A program made the position numbers and the translations under genes. From Papaver somniferum (lineage: Eukaryota > Streptophyta > Magnoliopsida > Ranunculales > Papaveraceae): a DNA stretch of 64,000 nt. This document shows positions 1 to 12,135 of this stretch, piece after piece. Under the pieces are notes generated by a model. That model was not told where the DNA came from. It saw only the letters and a program-made list of their open reading frames with translations, and did not search any database. Numbering within the stretch: the stretch's first letter is position 1; each line of letters starts with the position of its first letter. The stretch spans positions 137,851,939 through 137,915,938 of the forward strand of contig NC_039359.1 of assembly GCF_003573695.1 (NCBI RefSeq), in the 5' to 3' direction.

Positions 1-346
1 CGTCTAGAATTACACTATTCATCTCAGCTAACTTACGCGTCGATTCAGCTAACTCCCTGAGGGACTCTTCTAAAGGAGGAATAGGAACAGAGGGATCATA
101 AAAAGGACTACTTTTCAATAGTTTGATTGTATCCTCTAGAGACGAAGAACTAGTACTATAATCTTCTTTCTCGTAAGACTGATGCATGTGTGGATAGTAA
201 TTGGGCTCACCAGGGTATGACCCATATCCTTCCAAATGATGGCTTTCCCAACCACTATTCCCAACATGGTCATAGAAAGGATGATGTCCATATTCAAATT
301 CAGGTCGATATTCATTGTATTGGCTTCTATCATACCATCTCGACAT
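1..346 (-). CDS. Retroelement ORF, N-terminal part (runs off window)
   Basis: The ATG is at 346-344 and the frame stays open for 115 codons to the window edge. The product begins MSRWYDRSQYNEYRPEFEYG and is rich in Tyr, Ser, Glu and His. It is nearly identical to the start of the ORF at 42369, which supports the start choice: the ATG and preceding bases are conserved in both copies. No gag zinc knuckle, protease or RT motif is visible. The function is unknown; it could be a derived gag-like or accessory protein. I do not recognise a domain. Confidence 0.6.
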   Translation of the reverse strand, partial: MSRWYDRSQYNEYRPEFEYGHHPFYDHVGNSGWESHHLEGYGSYPGEPNYYPHMHQSYEKEDYSTSSSSLEDTIKLLKSSPFYDPSVPIPPLEESLRELAESTRKLAEMNSVILD

Positions 347-1375
347 TCTTAATTGCAAGGGAATTCTATACAACCATAAACAAGGCCGACTCGACTCCAC
401 CAAAACAAACCTAAAGATTTCTAGCAAACAAAAAGCATGATGGCTCCACTTAGATTGTTTTCTAGACCAACTTCTATTCCTTCGAAAAGGAATTCGTTAC
501 AATTTGAGCACACCCCTCTGGAATCAATCCGAGCTAATGTAAGTTGAATCGAGGCGAGGGAAGCTTAGTAGAGCTTTGATACCCAAGGCCTCACCGCATT
601 AGAAGGCGGCGCAGTCACGCATTCAACTCACAGAAACCATCATGAACTTTGAAGTGTGCTTAAAGAGCAACCAATATTTTTCGAACGAGTTTCCTATTAA
701 GCTCGTTACCCTATCGGTCTCGTTCTATTCCAAATTTTAAAGCTTGGGTTCGCGTTAGGTTTCGTTTTCCTAAGGCGGGCAAGAAGGGAGCGGTGATGAA
801 ATCCGAACCCTTATCTTGTATTGGCCAGTCCTTGCTACTAGGAATTTAAAAACAGTCCAAATTCGTCCTCAATCAATGAATCACCTTAAGGACTACAGTA
901 ACTCGCTTACAGGAGATTCGCGAGTGTTTCGATGGACTTACCTCCCGTACCAGACGGGGGATGAACCGTTGAAGTCGACTCGGGCCACGACTCCTATGTC
1001 ATGTACGAACCCGAGGGGCCGAGACGATATAATAATCGTCGTCCTTCCCTGCACACAGTTTATATAATTTTTTTTTAATAATACCCTTTCGTAGGGTAAA
1101 AAAAAGAATAAAGTCCAATTGTTTAAAGTCCAAAGTCCAAAATAAATAAATAAAAAATTACAGTTTTCCTCACACACCCTAAAAAAATTAAAAATTAAAT
1201 CCTAAAATTGTCCTTTTTTCTTCTCTTTCCGCTTTTCGCTTTAAGCTTTTTCCTCTCCAAGTCCTTAGTGCTCCACTTCGAACCTGTAATACAAAGACAC
1301 AACCAAAGAGACGTAAAAAAGAACAAATGGAATAATAATAAAAAAAAAACCTAAAAATTCTACCTAAGCACAAAT
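347..1375 (-). other. Conserved retroelement leader
   Basis: Untranslated stretch between PBS and ORF. About 700 bp (roughly 347-1070) match 41650-42368 with few differences, including GC-balanced blocks unlike the AT-rich surroundings. It contains an AG|GTAAGT donor-like site, also present near 41771 in the other copy, so a leader intron is possible. Probably holds packaging or structural RNA signals (inference). Confidence 0.6.
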
Positions 1376-1394
1376 CCGCGTCGGCGGCGCCAAA
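1376..1394 (-). promoter_or_regulatory. Primer-binding site, copy A
   Basis: On the minus strand TTTGGCGCCG follows the LTR end immediately. TGGCGCCG is the typical 5' part of the PBS in Athila/Tat-type plant Ty3 elements. The rest (CCGACGCGG) differs from the usual TTGCCGGGGA form. Confidence 0.6.
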
Positions 1395-1395
1395 A

Positions 1396-2840
1396 TGATT
1401 AGATATTTTTCATGGTTGTAGTAGTGAAGTTCAAACTCTCGGACTTGTGAAGATTAAATTTAAAGATTTGATAAAATTATATATACAAAAATATTAACAA
1501 TGGGTGCGAGAGGTAACCAAGACACTAGATTCCACTATTATGCAAAATGGAATGATAAATATTTCAAAACTCTATTCAATTCTTAAGTCCTCTTTTATCT
1601 TTAATTCACTATCAATCATACAGATTATCAAACATTATTTGTAAACCTTAAGCATAGATTATCAAGAGATTAAACCAAGCATAACCTATCAAACTGAATA
1701 ACAAATAATTAAGACAATCATTCAAATAATTAAAAACTCTGCAAAAGCAGCGATTAGGTGAATTATATAATTAAATGAATAATTACCCATTTATGTTGCG
1801 TGAATAGCTTCCTACATTGCCTTGGTTACGAGGGAATTAGCTCATCATATTAAAAATGCTCTCAAAATAATTTATTATGGCTCAAAAATGGTTTACAAAT
1901 GATGAGAAGAAGAGAAAATGGTGTAAACAGCTAATGTGCGACCCACAGGAAGCGTCACACAAGAATGATACAGATGAAATGTTTTAGTCTTTGGGAAACT
2001 ATGACCCACACTCCGCTGTCGCTGTTATAATTAAAGAACGACTGCTCTGGCGGGTCCGTTCTTCATGTTCTTCATCTTCATCACGAACAGCAGCAGCAGC
2101 AGAGAGAATTCGTGATTCTTCCTCTGCAGCTTCCTCTCTTCTCCTCCCAACTCTCGACAAATCCTCGGCAGCGAAAGAAAGTATTTTCGGATATTTTCTT
2201 TCCTGTTTTAGCTTTTCACGCGTTTTCTCTGGTCCAGCACGCTCCAATTCGACTTATTCACGCCTCAACACTCTTCCAACGCCAGCAGAACTCCCCCATG
2301 CACACAAGAACTTCAATTTTGCTCGTGTTACAGTACACGTGCTCTGTTTTGGGTGTGTGAATCATACCGAAAATTCCAGCCAAATTTGATCGATCATGTC
2401 ACCCATACTATGTTCCTTAACCTATATCACATCTCTATACCAAATTTCAGCCATTGAATCGACCCATAACCCCTTCATTTTGACGATCGAAATTCTGCCA
2501 GAACTGTTTAGAAATTTCCCGCCTTTTTCCAAAATTTGAATTATGAGAAGAAAAGTGTCCTCCCCCTAATCCTGTACGGGTGTCCCTTTAGAAATTGGGG
2601 TGGAAATAGTAATTTTTCTGGGTTCCTCCGGTACATTTCTGGGACGCTTCCGGTGCATTTCTGAGGTGCCTCCGGTACATTATCCTGGGGTGTAAAACAC
2701 TACTTTTCGAGCTCATTTCGCCGCAAAGGCTTATTTATCTAAAAACATCTACAAAAACACAAAATAACACAATAAGTACTTAATCGAGTCTAACAATACA
2801 GAATATTGAGAACAAAATAGACACATAAATGCGTCTATCA
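1396..2840 (-). repeat. 5' LTR of copy A (~1.45 kb)
   Basis: Minus-strand LTR bounded by TGATAGACGC at 2840 and TAATCA at 1396. It matches the 3' LTR at 45395-46963 in order: the start block, the GCGGCGAAAT block, the block ending CTACAACA equivalent, and the terminal CCGAGAGTTTGAAC block. Open frames inside are low-complexity and shift between copies, so no protein is called. Confidence 0.8.
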
Positions 2841-2852
2841 ATTTCCAATTGA

Positions 2853-4940
2853 TGATCTTAACGCACAACCTGTATTATTTCAATTATATAAAATATAATG
2901 TGGAAAAGAAATAACACAGACACCAGAAGTTTTGTTAACGAGGAAACTGCAAGTGCAGAAAAACCCCGGGACCTAGTCCATATTGAATACACACTGTATT
3001 AAGCCGCTACAAACACTAGCCTACTACAAACTAACTTCGGACTGGACTACAGTTGAACCCCAATCAGTCTCCCACCGATTCAAGGTACAGTTGTACTCCT
3101 ACGCCTCTGATCCCAGCAGGATACTGCGCACTTGATTCTCTTAGCTGATCTCACCCACAACCAAGAGTTGCTGCAACCCAAAATCGCAGACTTGATAATA
3201 AACAAATCCGTCTCACACAGAAAAGTCTATCAAAGGATAAATCTGTCTCCCACAGAAAAACCCTAGATTTTTGTTCCGTCTTAAGATATAAAATCAAGGT
3301 GAACAGGAACCAATTGATAATCCAGTCTTATATTCCCGAAGAACAGCCTAGATTAATCAATCACCTCTCAAAAATCCTTCTTGACTACACAAGCGGTTTG
3401 TCGAGGAATCACAAACACTGAGACGAAGATGTTTGTGACTTCTTTATCTTGCCTATCGGATAACTCTCACGATCTCAAGCCAATCAATAGATTGTACTCG
3501 TACGATAGAAGATGCAAGATCAGATCACACAACTAAGCTAAAAGTAGTATCGGTCTGGCTTCACAATCCCAATGAAGTCTTTAAGTCGTTAACCTGGTTT
3601 TAGAGAAGAAAACCAAAGGTTAAAGGAGAATCGATCTAGCGAGCGCACTAGTATCACACAGACATGTAGGGATTAGTTTTGCACAATGCTAGATGTCTCC
3701 TTTATATAGCCTTCGAATCAGGGTTTTGCCTTAGTTACAATGCAATCCATATTCACTGTTAGATGAAAACCTAATTTAGATTGAAGCTAATATTTCTCAA
3801 CCATTAGATCGAAAACTTAGCTTATAACACACACTTGGGTAGACGTTTACTGGGTTTGCGAAAACCATTCCCAAACGTGTACGTGTATGTCGGTTCAATC
3901 ATAGTAACCCAAAAGGTTAATCATATGAGCAATTCATATTAACTTAGTTCTTCTTCACCATAACTAGTTCAATTGACTCAAATTAACTAGTTAGAGAGTT
4001 GTTCAATTGCTATGAGATCTTATGTAACTACACAAGACACAATTGAAACAAAGATGATTCGATTCGATTAAATCGGCTCATGAACTTTATAGCCACGGTT
4101 TGCATAAGGCATTCCTTAGTAATTTAAGTTACATGTTCAGAGAACATATTTAGATCATAACCACTTAATCTCACAAACAAGTTCGCGGACTTAAGGCAAC
4201 CGGCAGAGTTTTCCAAACTCAGCAGAAAATCTCGGCAAAGAGACTTCCGCCAGTTCGCGGACTAGGTTCGCGGACTTGAACTTCACGAACGAATTTGGAA
4301 TCCCAGCATAAATTCTCAGTACAAGAACTTCCGACAGTTCGCGGACTGAGTTCGCAAACTGGGTTCGCAGACTTGGCAAAGCCAATTCCTCCGGTTTCTC
4401 TCAATCAACAAAGTTCGAAAACTTCGGATTAAGGAATACATGGTTATGTAATCTAAACTCTTGTACTAATCATTGAGACATTCTCATAGGACGTTATATA
4501 GCCGTTATTCACAGAATGTTTCACGTCAGATCAATTCTCAAAGTAATTGAAACTTTTCATGACTTTCGTCACTAGGTGAAGATAAACTTGATCAAAGCGA
4601 AACCTCTACCAACACACGATTTCGAGAAAAAGATAAGTAGTGAATACTCAACTCGAAAGTCAAATGTGTATGATCCAGTCTATATAGCATACGACTTTTT
4701 GTCTCATAAGAAGTCTCCACATACCTTTTTGTTGATGAAGTTCCACGGTTCCTTGAGTATATCTTCGTCGTTGTATAATGAACCGCCATGAAGTCCTTGA
4801 GCTAAGCTACACTTTTCTATCCTAGTCCGATACTTAGCTATAATAGACTAGAAATCAAGACTCATAGTTTTGATCACTAACATTGACAAACATGCTTGCT
4901 ATAGCAACGCATGCGAGGTCGACCGAGCTATGCTCTAACA
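2853..4940 (-). mobile_element. Solo LTR-like element starting TGTTAGAGCATAGCTCGG
   Basis: Read on the minus strand it begins TGTTAGAGCATAGC at 4940. It contains repeated AGTCCGCGAACT-type blocks near 4190-4370 and ends somewhere between 2871 (ATACA) and 2853 (GATCA). It has no internal coding domain and no second LTR, so it looks like a solo LTR. I found no convincing target duplication, and it abuts copy A directly. It sits ~145 bp downstream of the PBS of the next element, so it probably inserted there. The short open frames are not credible genes. Confidence 0.55.
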
Positions 4941-5109
4941 GATACGGTCACTTTTAGCGGAATGTAACAAGCCTTTAAACCCCTAGGTGTCCCTAGTAGA
5001 CGAGTTATAGTCTCGTGAGGGCTTATGAGAGATATACCCACAAAACCTTTAAGCCAAAACAAATAACAAATCAATTAGCAATTACTCCCCGGCAGCGGCG
5101 CCAATCAGA
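4941..5109 (-). mobile_element. PBS and truncated internal region of a Ty3-type element
   Basis: The minus strand reads TGGCGCCGCTGCCGGGGA at 5103-5086, a near-perfect Athila/Tat-type PBS (usual form TGGCGCCGTTGCCGGGGA), six bases after the LTR end. Only about 145 bp of internal sequence follow before the TGTTAGAG element interrupts. Confidence 0.7.
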
Positions 5110-7353
5110 TGAGCGTCGTTTACTCAACAAAATAATAAGATGTTTCCCACTAATTAACAAATAATAAAGTGGTAGTAAGGATCGTTCCCACGAGGAGTAA
5201 TGCAATTGATATGTTATCTAAATCAACGAGAATATAAAATAAGGATAAAAAGGATAATAAGAAAAAGATAATGAAGAAATCCTTCGCCGTTACTAACCGT
5301 TAACTCAACATTGTACCCGTTTATCTCTTGTTAGAATCAATTGTTACCAACCGTAGAATAGCAGGTACGCTTAGCTATCCCGAAAAATCCTTGTATCACC
5401 GGATACGGAAGCGCTCGACTACCGGTTTCTATTCAAAAGAACCACCTTGAGGTTCACTTACAAGATGTAATTCCCCGAACGCATTAAGATTTATGAATTT
5501 AGGTTTGATCCCAGCAGTTAGACTCGGTACGCTCGGTCCACTTACTGGTGTTGTCTTTACTCGCAATTGCTCCACAGAATCCCTCCGCAAGGTCTTGTGA
5601 ATTCTACTTGTGTAGGAGATAAGCGACAATTACGGATTGACTCAACTCTCTACTGGCATTAGAATGATTAATAGACTACTCTAGTTGGCCACCCAAACCA
5701 ATCTAAGAATCAATCATAAACCTTCGATATAATAAAAACAATCAACAATGATTAACTTTAAAACTTGAAATAAACTTGTAAATAATTGATCATCAAAATT
5801 AGAACTTTGAACTCATCCTTAATAATAAAAGAATATAGAAAAGAGATAATTCTCCCCCCTAAGGGGAGAAAAACGGTGAGTAGAAGATATCTCAAATTGT
5901 ATCTAGGTTTCTATATATATAGAGTTTTGTAATCTCTTCTTGAAGAATATAGAAAACCTAGCTAAGATAGGAAAGTGGACCTCCTTAAGAATTGTATCAC
6001 GTGCATCACACCCCGTGCAATTGGCTTGCCAAACTCGCCAGAATAAGAACACTTCCGAACCTGGACGCACATAGAATGGCTGAAACAACCAAGTGGGCTT
6101 GCGTTGACATAAAAAGCCCAGCCTGTTTTCGTTCTAGGTTTGTCAGTCCGCTGGAACTGACAGTGCACATTTTCTTCTGCATCTGGGTCTTTTATCTCTC
6201 CCGTAAAATTCAGCACTTACCTCCTTGTTTCATTACAGACTCGACCATTGCCGCTTCTCGATTCCATTAACCCAGCCAACACAGCACTGCCCGTTACTTT
6301 CCCACAGTGTCATCGTCTCTGCCATCACCATTGCCTCCGTTATCAAACTCTGCCAACCATCACAGCTAACAATATAAATTTCATCTTCTCTCGCAACAAC
6401 GGACCGTATTCTTCCATTTTCTCGGCTAAACCCATCTCCGGATTCACCAGCAACATCAATCAAGTTCAGGCATTCTTCATCATCAACAACGCCCACAGCT
6501 CGACTTCACCATTCCCTGTTTCTCTTACTCTCAGCTGCAGACTCCAAACTCGAGCTTCTCCCTCGGCCTTCTCCGCACAATTCCATCTCGTCATCCAATC
6601 ATCACTGCCATACAGTCCCGTAAACTCGATCTAAACTCATTATACTCTCGACCGGTCTCCATCTTTCTATCGACTATCATCGATATCACCCACTGCAACA
6701 GCATTCAAACAGTACAACTCCACCATTCAACACCACCGAGTTTATACTTTTTCACGCTGGCAGCAACAAATCAATCTCCTTACATCCAAACCCGTTAACT
6801 AAAAATTCCTTATCAACCACCATACCAAATCATATCTTCCAGCTCAGACCTTCTTCCACCAGTCACGACTCCATAACTACTTCCTCATCTTCACCGGAAA
6901 TGACAGCAGGGACCTTTCCTTCTATGTTCAACTCATGCCCGACTAGTTCTCCCTGTATATCTCCTTACAAAACCACATCTCCATTCCCATAAATCCATAA
7001 CCATAAACGTCACTCGAAACTACCGGAGCTTCCCTGTATTTTTGTCCTGTGTTAAAGAAGATGAGGTGTCCTGAGCAACTAAGGCGGGTGCCTTTAGTAA
7101 TTCTGATTAGAACCATATGGCTACGCTGGTTTTTTCTTGACACCCGCACAACTTCCCGTATAGTAGTTTCTCATGTAATGATAATTCCGCCTCTTTTTTG
7201 GCAAATTGGACGATTTCTTGTTCTTTTCGGGAATAAGCTCCAAAATTCCCATAAAATATAAAAGATAACTAATATTAATACAATTTCACAAGAAAAGTAG
7301 CTAAGAAAGAATAATCAATTGATACTTAGAGAGGTGTTTTTAAACACCTATCA
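5110..7353 (-). repeat. Long 5' LTR (~2.24 kb) of the Ty3-type element
   Basis: Bounded on the minus strand by TGATAGGTGTTT at 7353 and ACGCTCA at 5110, just before the PBS. The outer edge is itself a small palindrome, AGGTGTTTTTAAACACCT. The Ser/Thr-rich open frame at 6248-6634 lies wholly inside this LTR and has no recognisable domain, so it is not called as a gene. The 3' LTR is absent from the window. Confidence 0.7.
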
Positions 7354-9400
7354 TGAGGTTTGAGAAGTCAAATATCAGATTCGATGAAACTGCAACCTAT
7401 TATGGAACTCGGCTTGCAAGATTACCATATACAGACCCAATGTTCTCATCCAGGTGAGGTTTGAGAAGTCAAATATCATATTCGATGAAACTGCAACCTA
7501 TTATGGAACTCAGCTTGCAAGATTACCATATACATCCCCAATGTTCTCGTCCAGGTAAGGTTTTTGATGTCAAATCAGATTGGATGGATCATGAGTGGAT
7601 TCTGCAACCTATTATTGAACTCAGGTTGCAAGATCACCATATACAGACCCAGTGTTCTCGTCCAGGTGAGGTTTGAGAAGTCAAATATCAGATTCAATGG
7701 ATCCTGAATGGATTCTGCAACCTATTATGGAACCCAGCTTGCAAGATTACCATATACAGATCCAATGTTCTCGTCCAGGTGAGGTTTTTGATGTCCAATA
7801 ACAGATTGGATGGATCCTGAATGGATTCTGCAACCTATTATTGAACTCAGCTTGCAAGATTACCATATACAGACCCAATGTTCTCGTCCAGGTGAGGTTT
7901 GAGAAGTCAAATATCAGATTCGATGAAATTGCAACCTATTATGGAACTCAGCTTGCAAGATTACCATATACAGACCCAATGTTCTCGTCCAGACGAGATT
8001 TTTGATGTCAAATAACAGATTGGATGGATCCTGAGTGGATTCTGCAACCTATTATTGAACTCAAGTTGCAAGATTACCATATACAGACCCAGTGTTCTCG
8101 TCCAGGTGAGGTTTGAGAAGTCAAATATCAGATTCAATGGATCCTGGGTGGATTATGCAACCTATTATGGAACCCAGCTTGCAAGATTACCATATACATA
8201 ACTAATATTCTCTTCCAAGTGAGGTTTTTGATGTCAAATAACAAATTGGATAGATCCTGAGTAGATTCTGCAACCTATAATTATATAAGGAACTCAGCTT
8301 GCAAGATTACCATATACAGACCCAATGTTCTCGTCCTGGTGAGGTTTGAGAAGTCAAATATCAGATTCGATGAAACTGCATTGAACTCAACTTGCAAGAT
8401 TACCATATACATACCCAATGTTCTCTTCCAGGTGAGGTCTTTGATGTCAAATAGCAGATTGGATGGATCCTGAGTGGATTCTGCAATCTATTATTGAACT
8501 CAATTTGCAAGATTACCATATACAGACCCAGTGTTCTCGTCCAAGTGAGGTTTGAGAAGTCAAATATCAGATTGGATGGATCCTGAGTGGATTCTGCAAC
8601 CTATTATGGAACCCATCTTGCAAGATTACCATATACAGACCTAATGTTCTAATCCAGGTTAGGTTTTTGATGTCAAATGACAGATTGGATAGATCCTGAG
8701 TGGATTCTGCAACCTATAATTATATATGGAACTCAACTTGCAAGATTACCATATACAGACCCAATGTTCTGGTCCATGTGAGGTTTGAGAAGTCAAATAT
8801 CAGATTCGATGAAACTGCAACCTATTATGGAACTCAACTTGCAAGATTACCATATACAGACCCAATGTTCTCGTCCAGGTGAGGTTTGAGAAGTCAAATA
8901 TCAGATTCGATGAAACTGCAACCTATTATGGAACTCAGCTTGCAAGATTACCATATACAGACCCAATGTTCTCATCCAGGTGAGGTTTTTGATGTCAAAC
9001 AACAGATTGGATTGATCATGAGTGGATTCTACAATTATTTAACTCAGGTTGCAATTTTACCATATACATACCTAGTGTTCTCGTCCAGGTGAGGTTTGAG
9101 AAGTCAAATATCAGATTCATTGGATCCTGAGTGGATTCTGCAACTTATTACGGAACCCAGCTTCCAAGATTACCATATACAGACCCAATGTTCTCGTCCA
9201 GGTGAGGTTTTTGATGTCAAATAATAGATTGAATGGATCCTGAGTGGATTCTGCAACTTATTATTGAACTCAGGTTGCAAGATTACCATATACATACCCA
9301 ATGTTCTCGTCCAGGTGAGGTTTGAGAAGACAAATATCAGATTGGATGAAACTGCAACCTATTATTGAACTCAGGTTTAAGATTACCATATACATACCCG
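7354..9400. repeat. Tandem satellite with alternating ~100/~115-bp units
   Basis: About 19 units each end with a block like CCAATGTTCTCGTCCAGGTG. Type A units start GAGGTTTGAGAAGTCAAATA and continue with GATGAAACTGCAACC. Type B units start GAGGTTTTTGATGTCAAATA and carry GATGGATCCTGAGTGG. A and B mostly alternate, giving a ~215-bp dimer; A-A pairs occur at the left edge and near 8778-8980. Short frames such as 8886-9092 only reflect the repeat. The array abuts the LTR at 7353 exactly. Confidence 0.9.
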
Positions 9401-9700
9401 GCGAAAGAAAATTTACCGGTGACGGTGGATGCAAAATTCCCGGCAAAAGCAAATTTACCGGTGAGGGTGGAAGCAAACTTGCCGGCGAAAGCAAATTTAC
9501 CGGCGACGGTGGATGCAAATTTTTTGGCGAAAGCAAATTTTCCGGCAACGATGAAAGCAAATTTTTCGGCGAAAGTAAATTTTCCGGCTACGCTGAAAAT
9601 GACCAAAGCGAAAGTATATTTACCGGTGACCGTGATTATGACCAAATTACCCTCGCCGGCAGTAAAGTTTTGGGCGACTGTTAAAATGAGCAAATTACCT
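9400..9700. repeat. 42-bp minisatellite (14-codon period)
   Basis: About six degenerate copies of a 42-bp unit containing AAATTTACCGGTGACGGTGG. Because the period is a multiple of three and lacks stops, frames 1 and 2 of the plus strand and one minus frame are all open for 90-120 codons. The plus frame from 9322 reads as KFTGDGGCKIPGKS-type repeats. It joins the last satellite unit at ~9400 without a gap. Expression is unsupported. Confidence 0.8.
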
Positions 9701-10430
9701 TTTATAGGCGTTTTTTACTCTTCATAGCAGGGGTACCGTTACATATTGCCCATTCAAGTTTTTCAACCAAAACTGGCGGTTATTATTTTCAGGTGATATT
9801 ACCGATTAAAGCTTTCTCTAGGGAATAGGCGTGACCCTGCAAGAATTTAGAGTTTATTTCTGTTACCAACTATTGTGTCTTTTAGGTTAGACTAGTTTAT
9901 AAGGGGGAAACCAAAGGGTCAGAGAGCAAATAATTTCAGAGAGAAATTTGTAGAGGGAGATAACTGTTCTCTGAATTTTTTTCTAAATCAAATCAATCAA
10001 AATAGCTGGTGATGATGATCGACGCAGACGAAAGGGTAAAGCCCCCATGACTGAAGAACAACAATTGAAAGAGTGGGAAGAGAGGCAAAGACAAGAAAGT
10101 TTATCCGCCACTATGAAGATGATTGGGTAGATGACCAAGGATGATCTCTAGAAAGTACTATGAAGATGATTGGTAAGTCACTGAATCATGTTTTCTTTTT
10201 TGGTTGTGGCAATGAAGACAGTTGTGTTTATTTTGCTTTTTGTTTTTGGTACTTGGATTTTTTGTATGTAAGTGGATATGAACATGATAGTGTTGCTTCT
10301 AAATATTGCTCAACACTGAATGAAGTCAGTTTATTTATATTGTCTGATGATTGCGTGTCGATAATGTTGGAGACGCGGGTTGTAATCTAGAAACTAAAAC
10401 TACAATGCAAAGACAAGACTAAAATGTAAT
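9701..10430 (+). pseudogene. Unidentified gene 5' region with degraded start codon
   Basis: A TATAAG-like box near 9897 is followed by a purine-rich leader, then ATAGCTGGTGATGATGATCG near 10002, where ATG appears to have become ATA. From there the frame reads GDDDRRRRKGKAPMTEEQ and an acidic/basic helix-like KEWEERQRQES, with an in-frame TAG near 10128. A good donor (TG|GTAAGT) lies at ~10171. I do not recognise the protein. It may be the first exon of the relic at 12716-12904 and 14460-15084, since all are plus-strand and charged, but this is inference. The Phe/Tyr-rich frame 10160-10390 is not supported. Confidence 0.3.
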
Positions 10431-11440
10431 GAAAATTAATTCATACTGAAAACAATTCACTTTAGTGGTTCTTAATAGTTTCCCTGCATCTTTGAAATTG
10501 CAGCATGTTTGAAATTGCATCTTTGATTCTCTATCCAGCCTAATTAACCTTGATGGTGAGGTATATACACACCTAGTCTTAATCTACAATCTGGCGAAGG
10601 GACAAATTACCAACATCTATATATGTTTGATCTTTATATCTTTATATCTTATGTCAATACATGACTAACAAAAATTGTCTTGTGTTGGTTGCGTCATATT
10701 CAACTTGCACATGACATAATTGACACAAAACCTACTTACCATATACAACCCATACACCTAATTCTACAATCTGACAATGAATATAAATCACAAAGATTCC
10801 TGAGATGCTGATTCTCAAAACAGAATACAAGCTTTATTCAGCCAATGCTGACATCCTACAACCAAATACTATGTCTGAGTCTAAGATCATCTGTCAACTG
10901 ACATATAAAACCACTTGGTGGAGGCATAAAGCATGCAATTGAGATGTTCATAATCACCAAAAGATTCTCAAAACAGGATACAATTCACAACAACATAAAA
11001 ATAAACCTAAATCTGAAACATAAAGATGTTCATACTTCATAATCACCATCAGAAATTGTACTATTCAAAATCAAGAGTGTGTAACCTCCAATTTGTAAAA
11101 TAATTAAACCCCCAAATGAGGAATACCTTAGATGAAGATGACCAAGATTTGCATTTCCAAAATTATGAATCACTATCAATGCTTCTATGAGATATCGATT
11201 AAACTAAAATCTAGGCTTGAATCGATGTTTCATAGAATCGATTGATTCCTTGTTGTTGATGAAGTTTTTTTCAGCTGAATCTCCAAGAAATACCTTGGAT
11301 TATGAATCAGTGTCAATACTTCTATGAAAGATCGATTAAACTTAAATCTAGGGTTACATCGAAGTTTCACAGAAGAATTGATTGATTCATTGTTGTTGCT
11401 GAAGTTTTCTGCAGCTCAAATCAATGGAATTAGATGAACT
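10431..11440. repeat. AT-rich segment duplicated at 15660-16760
   Basis: Blocks such as CCTCCAATTTGTAAAAT, TTAAACCCCCAAATG and AAATACCTTAGATGA-type strings occur in the same order here and at 16380-16700. A sub-block around GAAATCGATTAAACTAAAATCTAGG is also repeated within this copy (11170-11260 and 11310-11400). Divergence is substantial. No coding signal is seen. Confidence 0.55.
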
Positions 11441-11479
11441 GATAATGAGTTATGTCTCAGGCGTTGTTCCAGATTTTTG

Positions 11480-12135
11480 TGGCTCAGTTGAGTTGTTGGT
11501 TAGGGACCAGGGTATTGAGATATGGCATGATGCCTGAGCCAAACCATGCTGCAGTTCAAGATATGGGCCATCTATACACAAGTGTGTTGATTTTATTTTG
11601 CTTGACCTATGTTTGACCTGATTTGTTTGACATTAGTTGATTAATTAGTTGTTGGTCAGGACTCAGGGACCAGGGTATTGAGATATGGCATGATGCCTGA
11701 GCCAAACCATGTTGCAGTTCAAGATATGGCCCGTCTATACACAAGTGTGCTGAAAATATTTAGGAAGATAATAATTGTATAAATTTAATACAAGTCTAGC
11801 TAATGTCAAAAACAGTAGTGGGGCACAGTGGTTCACTTTAGTTTGAGTAAGTTTGAGGTCGGAGGATCGAAACCCCCTAGACCTTTTATTTTGCTTGACC
11901 TATTTTATTTGACCTAATTTGTTTGACATTAGTTGATTAATTAGTTGTTGGTCACGACTCAGGGACCAGGGTATTGAGATATGGCATGATGCCTGAACCA
12001 AACCATGTTGCAGTTCAAGTGAAGATATGGCCCATCTTTTAACTAAATAAAATTAAATAAATATACACAAGTGTGCTGATTTTATTTTGCTTGACTTGTC
12101 AGGTTTGACCTAATTTGTTTGACATTTGTTGACCT
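11480..12135. repeat. Three copies of a ~160-bp repeat
   Basis: GGGACCAGGGTATTGAGATA followed by GGCATGATGCCTGAGCC occurs at about 11503, 11666 and 11961, each with a downstream ATTTTGCTTGACCTA block. The second spacing is ~132 bp longer because of an insertion at ~11753-11884. No coding signal is seen. Confidence 0.75.
11815..11880 (+). other. tRNA-like pol III promoter (SINE head or tRNA relic)
   Basis: GGGGCACAGTGGTT resembles an A box and GGATCGAAACCCC a B box, about 45 bp apart, the spacing found in tRNA-derived promoters. It lies at the right end of the ~132-bp insertion that interrupts the repeat array. No full cloverleaf was recognised. Confidence 0.35.

Larger units (their letters stand above)
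1..2840 (-). mobile_element. Non-autonomous LTR retrotransposon, copy A (5' part, cut by window edge)
   Basis: Read on the minus strand this is an LTR (2840 to 1396), a primer-binding site, a ~1 kb leader and the start of a Tyr/Ser-rich ORF. Leader and ORF match the complete element at 40593-46963 closely, which defines the family. The LTR starts TGATAGACGC and ends near TAATCA, giving a TGAT/ATCA terminal inverted repeat. No gag-pol is visible. The 3' half lies outside the window. Compared with the 40-kb copy, this copy keeps the PBS and full 5' LTR. Family assignment to the Ty3/Athila-Tat side rests only on the PBS and PPT style and is inference. Confidence 0.85.

Noticed and set aside
2853..4940. 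Possible target duplication around the TGTTAGAG element
   Set aside because: Neither candidate left end (2853 or 2871) gives matching 4-6 bp flanks.
6248..6634. 128-codon Ser/Thr-rich frame
   Set aside because: Lies entirely inside a long LTR, has no domain and no supporting gene signals.
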